DNA of 64,000 nucleotides from positions 42,849,537-42,913,536 of the forward strand of contig OX345636.1 in the NCBI GenBank assembly GCA_947044365.1, written 5' to 3'. The notes below the pieces were generated by a model. That model ran no database searches. It was not told the DNA's origin and saw only the letters and a list, made by a program, of their open reading frames with translations. The position numbers and the translations under genes are program-made. Shown here piece by piece: positions 53,501-59,500 of this stretch; positions within the stretch are counted from its first letter, which is position 1; every line of letters starts with the position of its first letter. The stretch is from Petrosia ficiformis. Its lineage: Eukaryota > Porifera > Demospongiae > Haplosclerida > Petrosiidae.

Positions 53501-56500
53501 ATTTACATAATTATGTGTAATTATATACATGCATGTTTGTAATAAACATACAATGTATAGCTGTATGTATGTATCTATATATTTTGTACATACCATTACA
53601 AGTAACCTCATCAGTGTCTAGTTGATAGCCATTTTTACACCCACAAGTGAAGCTTCCATTAGTGTTAGTACATATTTGAGAGCAATTGTGAGTTCCATTA
53701 TTACACTCATCAATATCTGAATAGAAACAGTTGTACATAATTATGCGTAATTGCATAGGAGTTTGTAATAATTATTATAATTATATAAACATACAATGTA
53801 TAGCTGTATGTATGTATATGTTTTGTACATACCATTACAAGTAACCTCATCAGTGTCTAGTTGATAGCCATTTTTACATCCACAAGTGAAGCTTCCATTA
53901 GTGTTTGTACATATTTGAGAGCAATTGTGTGTTCCATTATTACACTCATCAATATCTGAATAGAAACAGATTTACATAATTATGTGTAATTATATACAGG
54001 CATGTTTGTAATAATTATTATAATTATATAAACATACAATGTATAGCTATATGTATGTATATATTTTGTACATACCATTGCAAGTAACCTCATCAGTGTC
54101 TAGTTGATAGCCGTTTTTACATCCACAAGTGAAGCTTCCATTAGTGTTAGTACATATTTGAGAGCAATTGTGTGTTCCATTATTACACTCATCAATATCT
54201 GAATAGAAACAGTTGTACATAATTATGCGTAATTGCATAGGAGTTTGTAATAATTATTATAATTATATAAACATACAATGTATAGCTGTATGTATGTATA
54301 TGTTTTGTACATACCATTACAAGTAACCTCATCAGTGTCTAGTTGATAGCCATTTTTACATCCACAAGTGAAGCTTCCATTAGTGTTAGTACATATTTGA
54401 GAGCAATTGTGTGTTCCATTATTACACTCATCAATATCTGAATAGAAACGGTTGTACATAATTATGCGTAATTGCATAGGAGTTTGTAATAATTATTATA
54501 ATTATATAAACATACAATGTATAGCTATATGTATGTATATATTTTGTACATACCATTGCAAGTAACCTCATCAGTATCTAGTTGATAGCCGTTTTTACAT
54601 CCACAAGTGAAGCTTCCATTAGTGTTAGTACATATTTGAGAGCAATTGTGTGTTCCATTATTACACTCATCAATATCTGAATAGAAACGGTTGTACATAA
54701 TTATGCGTAATTGCATAGGAGTTTGTAATAATTATTATAATTATATAAACATACAATGTATAGCTATATGTATGTATATATTTTGTACATACCATTGCAA
54801 GTAACCTCATCAGTGTCTAGTTGATAGCCATTTCTACATCCACAAGTGAAGCTTCCATTAGTGTTAGTACATATTTGAGAGCAATTGTGAGTTCCATTAT
54901 TACACTCATCAATATCTGAATAGAAACAGTTGTACATAATTATGCGTAATTGCATAGGAGTTTGTAATAATTATTATAATTATATAAACATACAATGTAT
55001 AGCTGTATGTATGTATATGTTTTGTACATACCATTACAAGTAACCTCATCAGTGTCTAGTTGATAGCCATTTTTACATTCACAAGTGAAGCTTCCATTAG
55101 TGTTAGTACATATTTGAGAGCAATTGTGTGTTCCATTATTACACTCATCAATATCTGAATAGAAACGGTTGTACATAATTATGCGTAATTGCATAGGAGT
55201 TTGTAATAATTATTATAATTATATAAACATAGCTATATGTATGTATATATTTTGTACATACCATTGCAAGTAACCTCATCAGTGTCTAGTTGATAGCTGT
55301 TTTTACATCCACAAGTGAAGCTTCCATTAGTGTTAGTACATATTTGAGAGCAATTGTGTGTTCCATTATTACACTCATCAACATCTGAAAAGAAACAGTT
55401 GTACATAATTATGTGTAATTATATACATGCATGTTTGTAATAATTATTATAATTATATAAACATACAATGTATAGTTGTATGTATGTATGTATATATTTT
55501 GTACATACCATTACAAGTAACCTCATCAGTGTCTAGTTGATAGCCGTTTTTACATCCACAAGTGAAGCTTCCATTAGTGTTAGTACATATTTGAGAGCAA
55601 TTGTGTGTTCCATTATTACACTCATCAACATCTGAAAAGAAACAGTTGTACATAATTATGTGTAATTATATACATGCATGTTTGTAATAATTATTATAAT
55701 TATATAAACATACAATGTATAGTTGTATGTATGTATGTATATATTTTGTACATACCATTACAAGTAACCTCATCAGTGTCTAGTTGATAGCCGTTTTTAC
55801 ATCCACAAGTGAAGCTTCCATTAGTGTTAGTACATATTTGAGAGCAATTGTGTGTTCCATTATTACACTCATCAATATCTGAATAGAAACGGTTGTACAT
55901 AATTATGCGTAATTGCATAGGAGTTTGTAATAATTATTATAATTAGATAAACATACAATGTATAGCTATATGTATGTATATATTTTGTACATACCATTGC
56001 AAGTAACCTCATCAGTATCTAGTTGATAGCCGTTTTTACATCCACAAGTGAAGCTTCCATTAGTGTTAGTACATATTTGAGAGCAATTGTGAGTTCCATT
56101 ATTACACTCATCAATATCTGAATAGAAACGGTTGTACATAATTATGCGTAATTGCATAGGAGTTTGTAATAATTATTATAATTATATAAACATAGCTATA
56201 TGTATGTATATATTTTGTACATACCATTACAAGTAACCTCATCAGTGTCTAGTTGATAGCCGTTTTTACATCCACAAGTGAAGCTTCCATTAGTGTTAGT
56301 ACATATTTGAGAGCAATTGTGTGTTCCATTATTACACTCATCAACATCTGAAAAGAAACAGTTGTACATAATTATGTGTAATTATATACATGCATGTTTG
56401 TAATAATTATTATAATTATATAAACATACAATGTATAGTTGTATGTATGTATGTATATATTTTGTACATACCATTACAAGTAACCTCATCAGTGTCTAGT

Positions 56501-59500
56501 TGATAGCCGTTTTTACATCCACAAGTGAAGCTTCCATTAGTGTTAGTACATATTTGAGAGCAATTGTGTGTTCCATTATTACACTCATCAATATCTGAAT
56601 AGAAACGGTTGTACATAATTATGCGTAATTGCATAGGAGTTTGTAATAATTATTATAATTAGATAAACATACAATGTATAGCTATATGTATGTATATATT
56701 TTGTACATACCATTGCAAGTAACCTCATCAGTATCTAGTTGATAGCCGTTTTTACATCCACAAGTGAAGCTTCCATTAGTGTTAGTACATATTTGAGAGC
56801 AATTGTGAGTTCCATTATTACACTCATCAATATCTGAATAGAAACGGTTGTACATAATTATGCGTAATTGCATAGGAGTTTGTAATAATTATTATAATTA
56901 TATAAACATAGCTATATGTATGTATATATTTTGTACATACCATTGCAAGTAACCTCATCAGTGTCTAGTTGATAGCCGTTTTTACATCCACAAGTGAAGC
57001 TTCCATTAGTGTTAGTACATATTTGAGAGCAATTGTGTGTTCCATTATTACACTCATCAACATCTGAAAAGAAACAGTTGTACATAATTATGTGTAATTA
57101 TATACATGCATGTTTGTAATAATTATTATAATTATATAAACATACAATGTATAGTTGTATGTATGTATGTATATATTTTGTACATACCATTACAAGTAAC
57201 CTCATCAGTGTCTAGTTGATAGCCGTTTTTACATCCACAAGTGAAGCTTCCATTAGTGTTAGTACATATTTGAGAGCAATTGTGTGTTCCATTATTACAC
57301 TCATCAATATCTGAATAGAAACAGTTGTACATAATTATGCGTAATTGCATAGGAGTTTGTAATAATTATTATAATTATATAAACATACAATGTATAGCTG
57401 TGTGTATGTATATGTTTTGTACATACCATTACAAGTAACCTCATCAGTGTCTAGTTGATAGCCGTTTTTACATCCACAAGTGAAGCTTCCATTAGTGTTA
57501 GTACATATTTGAGAGCAATTGTGTGTTCCATTATTGCACTCATCAATATCTGAAAGAAACAGATTTACATAATTATGTGTAATTATATACATGCATGTTT
57601 GTAATAATTATTATAATTATATAAACATATAATGTATAGCTGTATGTATGTATGTATATATTTTGTACATACCATTACAAGTAACCTCATCAGTGTCTAG
57701 TTGATAGCCATTTTTACATCCACAAGTGAAGCTTCCATTAGTGTTAGTACATATTTGAGAGCAATTGTGTGTTCCATTATTACACTCATCAATATCTGAA
57801 TAGAAACGGTTGTACATAATTATGCGTAATTGCATAGGAGTTTGTAATAATTATTATAATTATATAAACATACAATGTATAGCTATATGTATGTATATAT
57901 TTTGTACATACCATTGCAAGTAACCTCATCAGTATCTAGTTGATAGCCGTTTTTACATCCACAAGTGAAGCTTCCATTAGTGTTAGTACATATTTGAGAG
58001 CAATTGTGTGTTCCATTATTACACTCATCAATATCTGAATAGAAACGGTTGTACATAATTATGCGTAATTGCATAGGAGTTTGTAATAATTATTATAATT
58101 ATATAAACATAGCTATATGTATGTATATATTTTGTACATACCATTGCAAGTAACCTCATCAGTGTCTAGTTGATAGCCGTTTTTACATCCACAAGTGAAG
58201 CTTCCATTAGTGTTAGTACATATTTGAGAGCAATTGTGTGTTCCATTGTTACACTCATCAATATCTGAATAGAAACAGATGTACATAATTATGTGTAATT
58301 ATATACATGCATGTTTGTAATAATTATTATAATTATATAAACATACAATGTATAGCTGTATGTATGTATATGTTTTGTACATACCATTACAAGTAACCTC
58401 ATCAGTGTCTAGTTGATAGCCATTTCTACATCCACAAGTGAAGCTTCCATTAGTGTTAGTACATATTTGAGAGCAATTGTGAGTTCCATTATTACACTCA
58501 TCAATATCTGAATAGAAACGGTTGTACATAATTATGCGTAATTGCATAGGAGTTTGTAATAATTATTATAATTATATAAACATACAATGTATAGCTGTGT
58601 GTATGTATATGTTTTGTACATACCATTACAAGTAACCTCATCAGTGTCTAGTTGATAGCCGTTTTTACATCCACAAGTGAAGCTTCCATTAGTGTTAGTA
58701 CATATTTGAGAGCAATTGTGTGTTCCATTATTACACTCATCAATATCTGAAAGAAACAGATTTACATAATTATGTGTAATTATATACATGCATGTTTGTA
58801 ATAATTATTATAATTATATAAACATATAATGTATAGCTGTATGTATGTATGTATATATTTTGTACATACCATTACAAGTAACCTCATCAGTGTCTAGTTG
58901 ATAGCCATTTTTACATCCACAAGTGAAGCTTCCATTAGTGTTAGTACATATTTGAGAGCAATTGTGTGTTTCATTATTACACTCATCAATATCTGAATAG
59001 AAACGGTTGTACATAATTATGCGTAATTGCATAGGAGTTTGTAATAATTATTATAATTATATAAACATACAATGTATAGCTGTATGTATGTATATGTTTT
59101 GTACATACCATTACAAGTAACCTCATCAGTGTCTAGTTGATAGCCATTTTTACATCCACAAGTGAAGCTTCCATTAGTGTTTTTACATTTTTGAGAGCAA
59201 TTGTGTGTTCCATTATTACACTCATCAATATCTGAATAGAAACAGATGTACATAATTATGTATAATTATATACATGCATGTTTGTAATAATTATTATAAT
59301 TACAAGAATAATAAAAACATTTCCAATAAAAATGAAAGAAGATGTAGGGATGTCAAAACCCAAAAAGCATACGAACAAGGTTAGATGGGACCCAAAATTA
59401 AACAAACCACTTCCATATAACCCTACATAAGTACAGCTCTTTGTATTTTTCTTTATAGTGGTGTAAGTACTTATGTAGGGTTATATGACTAATTGTTGTA

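Larger units (their letters stand above)
21654..59231 (-). repeat. Tandem exon array: about 157 cbEGF exons, period about 239 bp
   Basis: Each unit is a 123-bp exon plus an intron of about 116 bp. The exon encodes 41 residues starting with the junction Asp: [41 protein letters not shown]. Six cysteines (residues 5, 12, 16, 25, 27, 40), D1/D3/E4 and N18 calcium ligands, the hydroxylation motif at 16-27, and sequons at N7, N11 and N20 recur in almost every unit. Variable sites are few: I/V2, G/A26, K/R28, N/S29, E/D/V37. Acceptors are CTATTCAG or CTTTTCAG and donors GTATGTA. Introns are as alike as exons, so the whole unit is what duplicates. A short period such as 233 or 245 reflects (TA), GTATGTAC or TTA indels in introns. 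All exons are phase 1-1. Confidence 0.9.

Noticed and set aside
21654..59231. Array taken as about 100 separate short genes of 63-86 codons each
   Set aside because: Their start codons and C-termini lie in intron sequence (CAG acceptor and GTATGT donor lie inside the frame), and the 123-bp exons join in phase 1.
21654..59231. CRISPR-like or satellite DNA
   Set aside because: The regular period is explained by exon plus intron. There are no short repeats with unique spacers, and the coding frame and cysteines are preserved.
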